This document shows positions 8,083 to 14,922 of a DNA stretch of 25,965 nucleotides, piece after piece. The notes below the pieces were generated by a model that was given only the letters and a program-made list of their open reading frames with translations, had not been told where the DNA came from and ran no database searches. Within the stretch, counting starts at the first letter, position 1. The number at the start of each line of letters is the position of its first letter. Location: NCBI GenBank assembly GCA_002381225.1, contig DFSS01000020.1:3002-28966 (forward strand), in the 5' to 3' direction. The translations under genes and the position numbers were made by a program. The stretch is from Flavobacteriales bacterium UBA3431 (GTDB lineage Bacteria > Bacteroidota > Bacteroidia > Flavobacteriales > Schleiferiaceae).

Positions 8083-8829
8083 CTAGGGGCGCGCATCCAT
8101 GGGCCAAACTAGGGGTCGGCACGGCGCTGCATCCGATGCAATGGGTGCCACAGAGAGGTGAAGTCGCCAAACGCCGTCTTTGACCGCTGGGGGTACGAAA
8201 ATCAACTCGGAAATGGTCGCGTGCGTTCGCGCAAGAGGGCCTGCTTCTGAAACCCCTTGATCAATGCGCCAAAAGGTTCGATGGCAGGCCAAAGCACCCC
8301 CATCTTCTTCTCGATCGACGGAGGGCAAATCCACGAGCCAATGGTTTATGCCCACATCGGCCAACGCTTTACCCACCTCCGGGGCAAAGTAGGGAGCATC
8401 CGCCCGATCGTAATTCCTAGATCGTTTTTCCTCGGGATTGGGCAAGGTCCGAACCACCAAGGCCTTAGCTTCTTGCCATCCACCGAGCCGACCCACAGCG
8501 CGTTCTATCTCCGCCCAGTTTATGACTTGGCCCTCCTCGCCATGATCTTCGGGGGTGATCGAAATGACCAAAGCCGTTTGCGCCCATGGAATGTGGACTT
8601 GGTTAACCGGAAATGACCCCTGGCAAATATGACCTAGGGTTTCCGTATGGCTGCCATGGGCATGAGGATTGAGGTGAAGCGTGTAAAAATTCACCGCACC
8701 CCCTTCTTCCACCGAACCGACCCAGGAACCTATGCGCACTGGATGACGCTCCATGCCAGGCACATACCATGCCCGCCCAAAGCCTTCTTCGATAGGCAAA
8801 CTCAAATCAAAGGGTTCATCGTACTTCAT
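8083..8829 (-). CDS. Cyclase family protein (kynurenine formamidase-like hydrolase)
   Basis: A 248-residue protein of the cyclase / kynurenine formamidase superfamily, metal-dependent hydrolases acting on amides or cyclic esters. The metal-binding region is at residues 54-67 (NPHAHGSHTETLGH). It departs from the classic HxGTHxDxxxH: the first His position is Ala57, Thr is Ser60 and Asp is Glu63, while His61 and His67 remain. Later conserved parts are WLVDLPSVDREEDGG and ISELIFVPPAVKDG, which carries the C-terminal Glu typical of the family. The start overlaps the hemW stop in an ATGA arrangement (4 nt), and a TACCTTCG box lies 7 nt upstream inside hemW. It may hydrolyse N-formylkynurenine, but the variant motif means the substrate should be left open. 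Confidence 0.8.
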   Translation of the reverse strand: MKYDEPFDLSLPIEEGFGRAWYVPGMERHPVRIGSWVGSVEEGGAVNFYTLHLNPHAHGSHTETLGHICQGSFPVNQVHIPWAQTALVISITPEDHGEEGQVINWAEIERAVGRLGGWQEAKALVVRTLPNPEEKRSRNYDRADAPYFAPEVGKALADVGINHWLVDLPSVDREEDGGALACHRTFWRIDQGVSEAGPLARTHATISELIFVPPAVKDGVWRLHLSVAPIASDAAPCRPLVWPMDARP

Positions 8830-9974
8830 GATGAAACGAAGGTACCAAGGTCCTCGGCCGTTGCAAAACCTTCAGCGGCCACCATGTCCATCCAAAGCAA
8901 GCCTTCATCCGTCAACACCCATCCCGAGTCAGTTGCCGTCATCCACCCGTTCTCCAAGAACGATTTCCATCGACGATCTAGGGTTTCGGCATACGGCCCC
9001 ATATCGGATCGAAGCAATCCTTCCATGCGTCGTAAGCTGGTCATGATTCGCTCATTTTTTTGGTCCAAAAGCGATAAGACCTCTACCTCGACCAAGCCTT
9101 CCGGAGAGGCTCCCGGCTTCCAGCCCCGGATGTATCGGAGGTTGTGGGAAACATTCCATTGCCGAATGGCCGCACCATCGTAAGAGTGTGCTCCTGGACC
9201 TATGCCCACATAGGCCTCTCCTGACCAGTAGGCACTATTGTGCTGTGCACGCATGCCAGGCTTTGAAGCGTTGCTCAGTTCATAGGGCTCCCATCCCGCT
9301 GTGCGGAGCGCCGAACGCAGCCACAAAAAATCCTCCCGAGCGCGTTCATCTTTTGGTGCGGAGGTGGTACCCTTTTTGATTTGATGGTGCAAGGCGGTTT
9401 TATCTTCCACCGTCAAGGCGTAGGTGGACAAGTGAGGCACTCCCAGTTCCAGAGCCTGGCCCACGTTCTCCTGCCATTCGGACAAACTGGTTTCTGGCAA
9501 GCCATACATCAAATCGACCGTGATGTTCTCCAGCCCCGCATCCTGAGCTCGCCGCACGGCATCACGCGCTTGTTCCCCAGAATGTGCACGGTTCATCCAT
9601 GCAAGCCGCCGGTCCACGAAGGTTTGGATTCCCATGCTGAGTCGATTGACCCCGATTTCTCGCCAACTCCGCAGTTGAACATCCGAAACGTCCTCTGGAT
9701 TGGCTTCGAGGGTGAATTCCCCTTTGGGCACCAAGGGGGTATGCCGAATGAATCCGTCCACCAGCGTTTTAACTTGGGCCGAAGTGAGTAGAGAGGGCGT
9801 CCCTCCTCCCCAATACCACGTCTGCATCATCCTTGGTTCTGGGATTCGGGTTTCCACCTCGCGTCCCATGGATTCCACCATCGCCTCTTGCGTTCCCAAC
9901 TGCGTAGAAAAATGAAAGTCGCAATAATGGCACGCTTGACGGCAATAAGGGACGTGCAAATACAAGCCAGCCAT
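8826..9974 (-). CDS. hemW: Radical SAM family haem chaperone HemW
   Basis: HemW is a radical-SAM protein related to coproporphyrinogen dehydrogenase (HemN) that binds haem and delivers it to membrane haem proteins. The protein is 382 residues. The [4Fe-4S]/SAM cluster motif CxxxCxxC is at C11, C15 and C18 (YLHVPYCRQACHYCDFHF). The SAM-binding GGGTPS follows soon after, then ENITVDLMYGLPETS in the barrel and a HemN-type C-terminal domain. The frame is open 40 codons further upstream, but that would overlap the kinase gene. The ATG at 9974 gives the family N-terminus MAGLYLHVPYC and shares one base with the kinase stop (TGATG), so translation is coupled. The downstream partner is the cyclase-family gene. 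Confidence 0.93.
   Translation of the reverse strand: MAGLYLHVPYCRQACHYCDFHFSTQLGTQEAMVESMGREVETRIPEPRMMQTWYWGGGTPSLLTSAQVKTLVDGFIRHTPLVPKGEFTLEANPEDVSDVQLRSWREIGVNRLSMGIQTFVDRRLAWMNRAHSGEQARDAVRRAQDAGLENITVDLMYGLPETSLSEWQENVGQALELGVPHLSTYALTVEDKTALHHQIKKGTTSAPKDERAREDFLWLRSALRTAGWEPYELSNASKPGMRAQHNSAYWSGEAYVGIGPGAHSYDGAAIRQWNVSHNLRYIRGWKPGASPEGLVEVEVLSLLDQKNERIMTSLRRMEGLLRSDMGPYAETLDRRWKSFLENGWMTATDSGWVLTDEGLLWMDMVAAEGFATAEDLGTFVSS
8837..8844 (-). promoter_or_regulatory. TACCTTCG box inside hemW, 7 nt before the cyclase-family start
   Basis: The minus-strand octamer TACCTTCG lies in the last codons of hemW and ends 7 nt before the ATG at 8829. It is the same motif and almost the same spacing as the boxes before the MMPL, kinase, SDR and aminopeptidase genes. 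It may give the cyclase gene its own leaderless transcript. Because it is also coding sequence, chance cannot be excluded. Confidence 0.35.
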
Positions 9975-11125
9975 CAACAAGGAAGCTCGATACGGAAAGT
10001 ACTTCCTTCGCCAGGAACAGACCGCTGAACGGTGAGACTGCCACGATGGCCCGACTCGATAATGCGTTTGGCCAGTGAAAGGCCTAAGCCCCATCCGCGC
10101 GTTTTCGTGGTAAAGCCAGGTCGGAAAATTGCACGCCGTGTGCGGGCATTCATCCCCCTCCCCGTATCCGTGACATCAACGTAGACTTTGCTGCCTTGAT
10201 GGACTGCCGTGATGGTGACTTCGCCGCTCCCTTCCATGGCATCCATGGCATTGCGCAGTAAATTTTCCACAACCCAGCCCAAAAGGACAGGCTGCATGGG
10301 AACTTCGGGCAGCATTTCTGGAATAACCAACTGCAAGTGGATTTCACCGGGACTCCGACGTTGCAGATACTCCACCGTTTGTTGGAGCAATTCTCGCAAA
10401 TTTCCCGGCTGCCCTTTTCCCTCCGTTCCGATTTTGGAGAAACGATCCGCCACGGTCTGGAGCCGAGCTAGATCTTTTTTAATTTCTGCCACCGCAGCGT
10501 GGGAGGCCCCTTCCTCCTCGAGAAGGGTCGTCCATCCGTACAGCGCCGACAACGGCGTTCCGAGCTGGTGGGCCGTTTCGCGCGCCATCCCTGTCCATAC
10601 CCTGTCCTGTTCGGCTTTTCGAGCCCGACTAAAACCGAAATAAGCCAAAACGATGTACGCCGCAATAATCCCTAGCAAAAACCGGGGATAGGCATGCAGT
10701 CGTTGGACGTTCACCGACTCGTTCCGATAGATAAACTGGTCCACTCCGGGCAACAAGTGGACCTGAATGGGGTCGGCATAGGCCATCATTCGCTCCAACT
10801 CCTTCTCAATGGCCAAGCTGCTCGTGTCCGGACCAGGGAGGTTGCGGTGATTCAAAATCACGCCATGCGCATCCGTGAGAATGAGGGGTATGGTGGTGTT
10901 CAACTCGATGATGCGCGTCGCCAGAGTCAGGTCGGCCTCGGGATCGCTCTGCACAATGCTTTCGATCGCTTCAGCCCATAATTCGACGCGGCGCTCTTCC
11001 TCTGCTCGAAGGTGGCGTGCAAACTGCTCCGTGTACCACAACGTGAGCACACCAATGCCGATGGCGGAAAGGAGCAAGCCCCCCTTCCAAAGGTTCTTCA
11101 TTCGGTATGCGTCAAAGAGAGCCAT
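9974..11125 (-). CDS. Sensor histidine kinase (orphan)
   Basis: A 383-residue membrane sensor kinase that would autophosphorylate and pass phosphate to a response regulator. Two membrane helices (about 14-31 and 146-165) flank a roughly 115-residue periplasmic sensor region with no domain I recognise. The HisKA phospho-acceptor is H186 in ETAHQLGTPLSAL. The ATP-binding domain has an N box (ENLLRNAMDAM, about 287-297), a G1 box (DTGRGM, 320-325) and a G2 box (GWGLGLSL, 344-351). All catalytic motifs look intact. No response regulator lies next to it, so its partner is elsewhere. The ATG at 11125 lies 5 nt after a TACCTTCG box; a second ATG at 11101 (MKNLWKGG) is possible. It is the first gene of a coupled set with hemW (TGATG) and the cyclase gene. 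Confidence 0.92.
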   Translation of the reverse strand: MALFDAYRMKNLWKGGLLLSAIGIGVLTLWYTEQFARHLRAEEERRVELWAEAIESIVQSDPEADLTLATRIIELNTTIPLILTDAHGVILNHRNLPGPDTSSLAIEKELERMMAYADPIQVHLLPGVDQFIYRNESVNVQRLHAYPRFLLGIIAAYIVLAYFGFSRARKAEQDRVWTGMARETAHQLGTPLSALYGWTTLLEEEGASHAAVAEIKKDLARLQTVADRFSKIGTEGKGQPGNLRELLQQTVEYLQRRSPGEIHLQLVIPEMLPEVPMQPVLLGWVVENLLRNAMDAMEGSGEVTITAVHQGSKVYVDVTDTGRGMNARTRRAIFRPGFTTKTRGWGLGLSLAKRIIESGHRGSLTVQRSVPGEGSTFRIELPC

Positions 11126-11130
11126 AGGAG

Positions 11131-11138
11131 CGAAGGTA
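11131..11138 (-). promoter_or_regulatory. Promoter box TACCTTCG, 5 nt before the histidine kinase start
   Basis: TACCTTCG on the minus strand differs from the -7 consensus TAnnTTTG at one base and ends 5 nt before the ATG at 11125. No clear -33 TTTG lies 19 nt upstream. It drives, by inference, the kinase-hemW-cyclase unit. The divergent phosphoesterase gene starts at 11214. Confidence 0.5.
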
Positions 11139-11177
11139 CAGGGTCTTTTTCATCTGATTTTGAACACTGGCTCGTTT

Positions 11178-11205
11178 TTTGAGTTGCGGAGATGTCCCAC
11201 TTTTG
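11178..11205 (+). promoter_or_regulatory. Weak promoter candidate for the metallophosphoesterase gene
   Basis: TTTG at 11178-11181 is followed after 16 nt by CACTTTTG at 11198-11205. The latter differs from TAnnTTTG only at its first base and ends 8 nt before the ATG at 11214. The spacing is shorter than the usual 19 nt, so this is a tentative call. Confidence 0.3.
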
Positions 11206-11213
11206 CACTACAC

Positions 11214-12431
11214 ATGCGCAGCGCCCTTTTTCTTTTCTTTCCTCTGGTCATTTTCATTGTCCTAGACATCCTCGCTTTTCAGACCTTCAAGGCCTTGGAT
11301 TTGGGTAAACTTTTTGGCCGGGTTTATTGGGCGATACATGGCCTGGGCTACGCCTACATTCTCTTTGCGATTTTTCAATTTGATCCCAACGCGAGCCCGG
11401 AAGCATTGCGTCGCGGGATGCAAGGTTTCATGATCTATGCTATTGCACTTTATGTGCCAAAACTCTTTCCTATCTCCGCCGGTCTCCTGGAAGATCTATT
11501 TCGCGGCGGAACGTGGGTCACTGGGCACGGCTGGGCGAGCCGTCGGAAGTTTGTCGCCACGCTGGGATGGGGACTCGCGGCCATCCCATTTTTAGGCATC
11601 CTTCATGGGGTTTTTCGAGGACGCTTTAAATACCGTGTCCTAACCAATCGGGTAACCATTCCTGGGTTACCCAAGGCCTTCCATGGATTTCGGATTGTCC
11701 AAATCAGTGATATCCATAGTGGAAGCTTTAGTGACCCAGATGAAGTGCGTCGTGGGGTAGATATGGTCGTCGCTCAACGTGGGGATGCGGTGGTATTCAC
11801 GGGGGACTTGGTCAACAACGTCGCAGAAGAAATGACCCCTTGGATCGGTTTATTTAAAGAAATTCAAGCTCCGCATGGCGTCTATTCCATCCTAGGGAAC
11901 CACGACTACGGGGACTATTGGCAATGGCCCAGTGAACAAGCCAAAGTCGACAACCTCGCCGCATTGTGTGGGCAGCATGCCGCCCTGGGCTGGGATCTTT
12001 TACGCAATGAACACCGATTGATTCAAAAAGACGGGGAACAATTGGAACTTTTGGGCATCGAAAATTGGGGCAAACCCCCCTTTCCCCAATACGGGGACTT
12101 GAACAAGGCCCTAGCGGGGCTACCTCCCGAGACGCCCAAAATTTTGCTGAGCCACGACCCATCCCATTATGATGCCCAAGTGGTGCATCACCCTGCAAAC
12201 ATCGCCTTGACACTCAGCGGTCATACGCATGGGATGCAGTTTGGTATTGAAATTCCAGGATGGTTCAAATGGAGTCCGGTCAAGTTTAAATACGCGAAGT
12301 GGGCAGGGAGTTATCCCGAATCGAATCAGTCTCGGGCATTGTATGTGAATCGAGGGTTTGGATACCTAGCCTTTCCTGGGCGTGTAGGTATATGGCCCGA
12401 AGTCACCGTCCATGAGTTGCATCCAGCTTAA
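11214..12431 (+). CDS. Membrane-anchored metallophosphoesterase
   Basis: A 405-residue protein with N-terminal membrane helices (about 4-22, 36-56, 68-88 and 112-132) followed by a calcineurin-like phosphoesterase domain. The metal-binding motifs appear in order: SDIH (D166, H168), GDLV (about 197-200), GNHD (228-231), SHDP (H314) and GHTHG (336-340). The complete set indicates an active metallohydrolase of the YkuE/YaeI-like branch, some members of which act on lipid-linked phosphates such as UDP-diacylglucosamine; that substrate is only a family hint. The frame is open far upstream, but that part overlaps the divergent kinase gene. The ATG at 11214 begins a clean hydrophobic leader (MRSALFLFFPLVIF). 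The next gene starts 22 nt downstream on the same strand. Confidence 0.9.
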   Translation: MRSALFLFFPLVIFIVLDILAFQTFKALDLGKLFGRVYWAIHGLGYAYILFAIFQFDPNASPEALRRGMQGFMIYAIALYVPKLFPISAGLLEDLFRGGTWVTGHGWASRRKFVATLGWGLAAIPFLGILHGVFRGRFKYRVLTNRVTIPGLPKAFHGFRIVQISDIHSGSFSDPDEVRRGVDMVVAQRGDAVVFTGDLVNNVAEEMTPWIGLFKEIQAPHGVYSILGNHDYGDYWQWPSEQAKVDNLAALCGQHAALGWDLLRNEHRLIQKDGEQLELLGIENWGKPPFPQYGDLNKALAGLPPETPKILLSHDPSHYDAQVVHHPANIALTLSGHTHGMQFGIEIPGWFKWSPVKFKYAKWAGSYPESNQSRALYVNRGFGYLAFPGRVGIWPEVTVHELHPA

Positions 12432-12441
12432 CAAAACCTCG

Positions 12442-12449
12442 TACCTTAT
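12442..12449 (+). promoter_or_regulatory. TACCTTAT box 4 nt before the CxxCH protein start
   Basis: TACCTTAT shares the TACCTT core of the other boxes in this window and ends 4 nt before the ATG at 12454. The last two bases do not match TAnnTTTG. It may allow separate transcription of the secreted protein, which otherwise could ride on the phosphoesterase transcript. Confidence 0.25.
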
Positions 12450-12453
12450 TTCC

Positions 12454-13272
12454 ATGAAAATTCGACCATTGAAACCTGCCATCGCCCTCGCTGCCATGGC
12501 CTTGATTTCCTTTCCTGCGCTCACCAATAAAAACGGGGCTCCCGCCGGTAAAAGCGGCTCTCCCATGAGCAATGGACAGACCTGCTACAGTTGCCATTCT
12601 GGGCCATCCGCCACGACTCAAGTCGTCAATATCACCTCCGATATCCCTGCGGACGGCTACCTCGATAACACCACGTACACGATTACCATCACCTCCGACG
12701 CCGGTACCGCCGGGATGTCCAGAGCGGGTTTTGAAGCCTCGGTAGAAAAAGTGGGCGGGCATCAAGGGAGTGTCACTGCGGGCACTGGAACGCAACTGAC
12801 TCAAACCCATTTTGTCACGCAAACAAGCTCCTCTTACACCCCAACCAATGGGGTCAAAACTTGGAGCTTCTCCTGGAACAGCGGTACAGGCTCTGATAGC
12901 GTGACCGTCTACGCCGCTGGCCTCTTTGCGAACGGCAACAATCAGAATTCGGGGGACGCGCTCGTGACAACGTCCATGGAGTTTAAAAAGAGCCACGTGG
13001 GTCTCGATGAAGCCTCCGCGCTCATCGGCCTAAGTGCCAGCCCCAATCCTGCCCAAAACGTGCTGCGCTTTGCTGCGCCCGGGGCTCATGATGCCGGTCG
13101 ATTGACCGTGATGGATGCGCTGGGCCGCACAGTGGTAGACAGCCCATGGATCGCGGCCGATGCAGATGGCCGTTTGATCGACGTAAGCACCTGGTCTAAT
13201 GGGCTTTATACCGCTTCTATTCGACTGGAATCAGGCAAAAACGCCCAGGTCCGATTCCAAGTGCTCCATTAA
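12454..13272 (+). CDS. T9SS-secreted protein with CxxCH motif (choice-of-anchor V / Reeler-like domain)
   Basis: A 272-residue secreted protein. A signal peptide occupies about residues 1-23 (KPAIALAAMALISFPAL). A GAPAGKSGSP segment then leads to GQTCYSCHSG, a single CxxCH motif (C44, C47, H48) like that of haem c proteins. A beta-rich domain follows (about 50-180) of the type annotated in Bacteroidota as choice-of-anchor V, resembling Reeler domains. The C-terminal 80 residues (from about 191, LSASPNPAQNVLRF to the end) are a type IX secretion sorting domain of type A. I chose the ATG at 12454 because it begins the signal peptide; the ATG at 12412 would overlap the previous gene. Whether haem is actually bound is not known. 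The function is unknown. Confidence 0.85.
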   Translation: MKIRPLKPAIALAAMALISFPALTNKNGAPAGKSGSPMSNGQTCYSCHSGPSATTQVVNITSDIPADGYLDNTTYTITITSDAGTAGMSRAGFEASVEKVGGHQGSVTAGTGTQLTQTHFVTQTSSSYTPTNGVKTWSFSWNSGTGSDSVTVYAAGLFANGNNQNSGDALVTTSMEFKKSHVGLDEASALIGLSASPNPAQNVLRFAAPGAHDAGRLTVMDALGRTVVDSPWIAADADGRLIDVSTWSNGLYTASIRLESGKNAQVRFQVLH

Positions 13273-13319
13273 TTTTAGAAACGCAAGAAAGTTTGGCACG
13301 CTTTTGGAAAATACCTAGA

Positions 13320-13411
13320 CAGAGAGCTTCTGCGTTTAGGTGATTTTGTGTTAGCGACTCGTTCGTTTCTTAGAACGCTCTCTGATAACCCCGCTTCGGC
13401 GGGGTTTTTTT
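13320..13411 (+). ncRNA. Candidate structured small RNA ending in a rho-independent terminator
   Basis: CAGAGAGC (13320-13327) plus TTCT (13328-13331) pair with AGAA (13372-13375) and GCTCTCTG (13377-13384). They form a 12-bp helix with a single bulged C at 13376, enclosing a 40-nt loop. The terminator hairpin starts 4 nt later. Competing pairings exist: AAACGCA (13279-13285) can pair with TGCGTTT (13331-13337), and AGAAACG (13277-13283) with CGTTTCT (13364-13370). No ORF fills the region. A possible start signal lies just upstream (TTTG 13292-13295, TACCTAGA 13312-13319). It could instead be the 3' untranslated region of the secreted-protein mRNA. I do not recognise a known RNA family. Confidence 0.4.
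13389..13411 (+). terminator. Rho-independent terminator
   Basis: Stem CCCCGC (13389-13394) with tetraloop TTCG and GCGGGG (13399-13404) is followed by seven T residues (13405-13411). There is no A-tract on the left side, so it works on the plus strand only. It ends the secreted-protein transcript and the candidate small RNA. Confidence 0.92.
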
Positions 13412-13477
13412 ATGCCCGCTTGGGAACGAGTGTGCCCAAGCTCAGTGGGCGGTGGGTCCCGTGGGCAAGCCCTTGGG

Positions 13478-14920
13478 CTATTCCCCGAGATCGATGTACA
13501 CGTTCTTGGGCTCCGTGAAGAAGCGCAAGGCCTCAAATCCGCCTTCGCGGCCCACGCCTGAAGCCTTCACACCGCCAAAGGGCGTCCGCAGGTCGCGCAC
13601 GAGCCAGTTATTGACCCAAACAATGCCGCTGTGAATGTTCGCGGCTACGCGATGCGCGCGTTTGAGATTTTCGGTCCAGACTGTAGCCGCCAATCCATAC
13701 TTGGTGGCATTCGCCAAGGCCAAGGCCTCCTCTTCGCTGTCAAAGGCTTGGATTGTGACGACGGGGCCAAAAATTTCTTCCTGATTGGTTCGGCAGTTCA
13801 TGTTCAAGCCCGTGATGACCGTCGGCGCCACATAGAATCCCATTTCCACCCCTTCCGGGTAAAGGGCCTGGCCGCCACATTCCACGGTCCCGCCCTCTTC
13901 TTGGGCGAGTTGGATGTAGTGGAGAATTTTGGCCTGATGGTCCTTGGAGACGACCGCGCCCACCTGGGTGGAAGGATCATCCGGTCGGCCCACTTTCAAA
14001 GCTTTCACCCGTTCGACAAAGGCCGCCACAAAGCGGTCGTAGAGGGGTCGTTCGACGAGGATTCGGCTACCACAAAGACAAATTTGGCCCTGATTGGCAA
14101 AAGAGGACTGCAAGGTTGTGCGCAGCATTTTTTCGAAGTTGCAATCCGCAAAAATGACATTTGGGTTTTTACCGCCCAATTCCAAGCTCAACTTCTTGAA
14201 CATGGGCGCTGCCACGCTGGAAATGCGTGCACCCGTCGCCGTCCCGCCCGTAAAGGAAATTACAGGCACTTCGGGATGACTGACTAGGGGCTCGCCCACA
14301 TTGGGTCCGGTGCCGTGCACAATGTTGAGCACCCCCGCTGGAAAGCCCACCTCGTCCAAAATTTCACTCAGCAAATACGCCGTGGCAGGGGTTACCTCCG
14401 AAGGTTTGGCCACCACGGTGTTGCCCGCGGCCAGCGCCGGCGCAATCTTCCAGGTGAACAGGTAGAGCGGCAGGTTCCACGGGCTGATACAGGCCACTAC
14501 CCCAATGGGGCGGCGAAGCGTGTAATTAAAGCCTTGCGCGCCCATGTCGTGGCTCTCCGACGCGTCGTGTAAAATCGCCGTCGCATAAAACGCAAAATTG
14601 TCTCGGGCCCGGGGAATATCCACCCGCGTCGCCAGTTTTACGGGCTTGCCATTGTCCTTAGACTCCGCCGCCGCCAGCTCGTCCAGACGCTCCTCAATAC
14701 GCTGTGACACGCGGAGCATGTGGGCGCTGCGCTCGGCTGCGGTCAGGTTGGACCACATGGGAAAGGCCTTTTTGGCGGCCGTGATGGCACGCTCTACATC
14801 TTCGGCTCCGCTATCCGGGATCTCCCCATAGACTTCGCCCGTCGCTGGGGCCACATTGGGGAGGTAGGCGCCGTTGGCAGGCGCGGCAAACTGTCCGTCG
14901 ATGTAATTCTGAAGGCGCAT
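13478..14920 (-). CDS. Aldehyde dehydrogenase, 2-aminomuconate-6-semialdehyde dehydrogenase-like
   Basis: A 480-residue NAD(P)-dependent aldehyde dehydrogenase. Catalytic residues are in place: N149 (SPWNL), E247 (LELGGK) and the nucleophile C281 (NQGQICLC). The sequence closely resembles ALDH8A1 / 2-aminomuconate-semialdehyde dehydrogenase, with shared stretches such as ISPWNLPLYL, TWKIAPA, SLELGGKNP, SSFANQGQICLC and FGGVKASGVGREG. That enzyme works in the tryptophan-kynurenine degradation route; a related hydroxymuconic semialdehyde dehydrogenase is the main alternative. The start is 2 nt past the SDR stop codon, so the SDR and ALDH form an operon. The next convergent element on the plus strand is the terminator at 13389-13411. 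Other kynurenine pathway genes are not seen beside it. Confidence 0.9.
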   Translation of the reverse strand: MRLQNYIDGQFAAPANGAYLPNVAPATGEVYGEIPDSGAEDVERAITAAKKAFPMWSNLTAAERSAHMLRVSQRIEERLDELAAAESKDNGKPVKLATRVDIPRARDNFAFYATAILHDASESHDMGAQGFNYTLRRPIGVVACISPWNLPLYLFTWKIAPALAAGNTVVAKPSEVTPATAYLLSEILDEVGFPAGVLNIVHGTGPNVGEPLVSHPEVPVISFTGGTATGARISSVAAPMFKKLSLELGGKNPNVIFADCNFEKMLRTTLQSSFANQGQICLCGSRILVERPLYDRFVAAFVERVKALKVGRPDDPSTQVGAVVSKDHQAKILHYIQLAQEEGGTVECGGQALYPEGVEMGFYVAPTVITGLNMNCRTNQEEIFGPVVTIQAFDSEEEALALANATKYGLAATVWTENLKRAHRVAANIHSGIVWVNNWLVRDLRTPFGGVKASGVGREGGFEALRFFTEPKNVYIDLGE

Positions 14921-14922
14921 GC

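Noticed and set aside
9975..10094. Extended hemW start 40 codons upstream
   Set aside because: It would overlap the histidine kinase C-terminus by 120 nt; the family N-terminus starts at the ATG ending at 9974.
10875..11213. Upstream extension of the metallophosphoesterase frame
   Set aside because: It overlaps the divergent kinase gene and its promoter; the extra residues are Ser/Arg-rich, and a proper membrane leader begins at 11214.
13273..13411. Possible tRNA or SRP/6S-type RNA
   Set aside because: No cloverleaf, T-loop or SRP tetraloop signature is visible, and the length is too short for a typical 6S RNA; kept only as an unclassified candidate RNA.
13434..13478. GCCCAAG / CTTGGGC inverted repeat downstream of the aldehyde dehydrogenase
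   Set aside because: A 7-bp stem with a 31-nt loop and no T-run on the minus strand is too weak to call a terminator.
13631..14287. Plus-strand open frame of 218 codons
   Set aside because: Antisense to the aldehyde dehydrogenase, whose catalytic residues are intact; the translation shows no family features.
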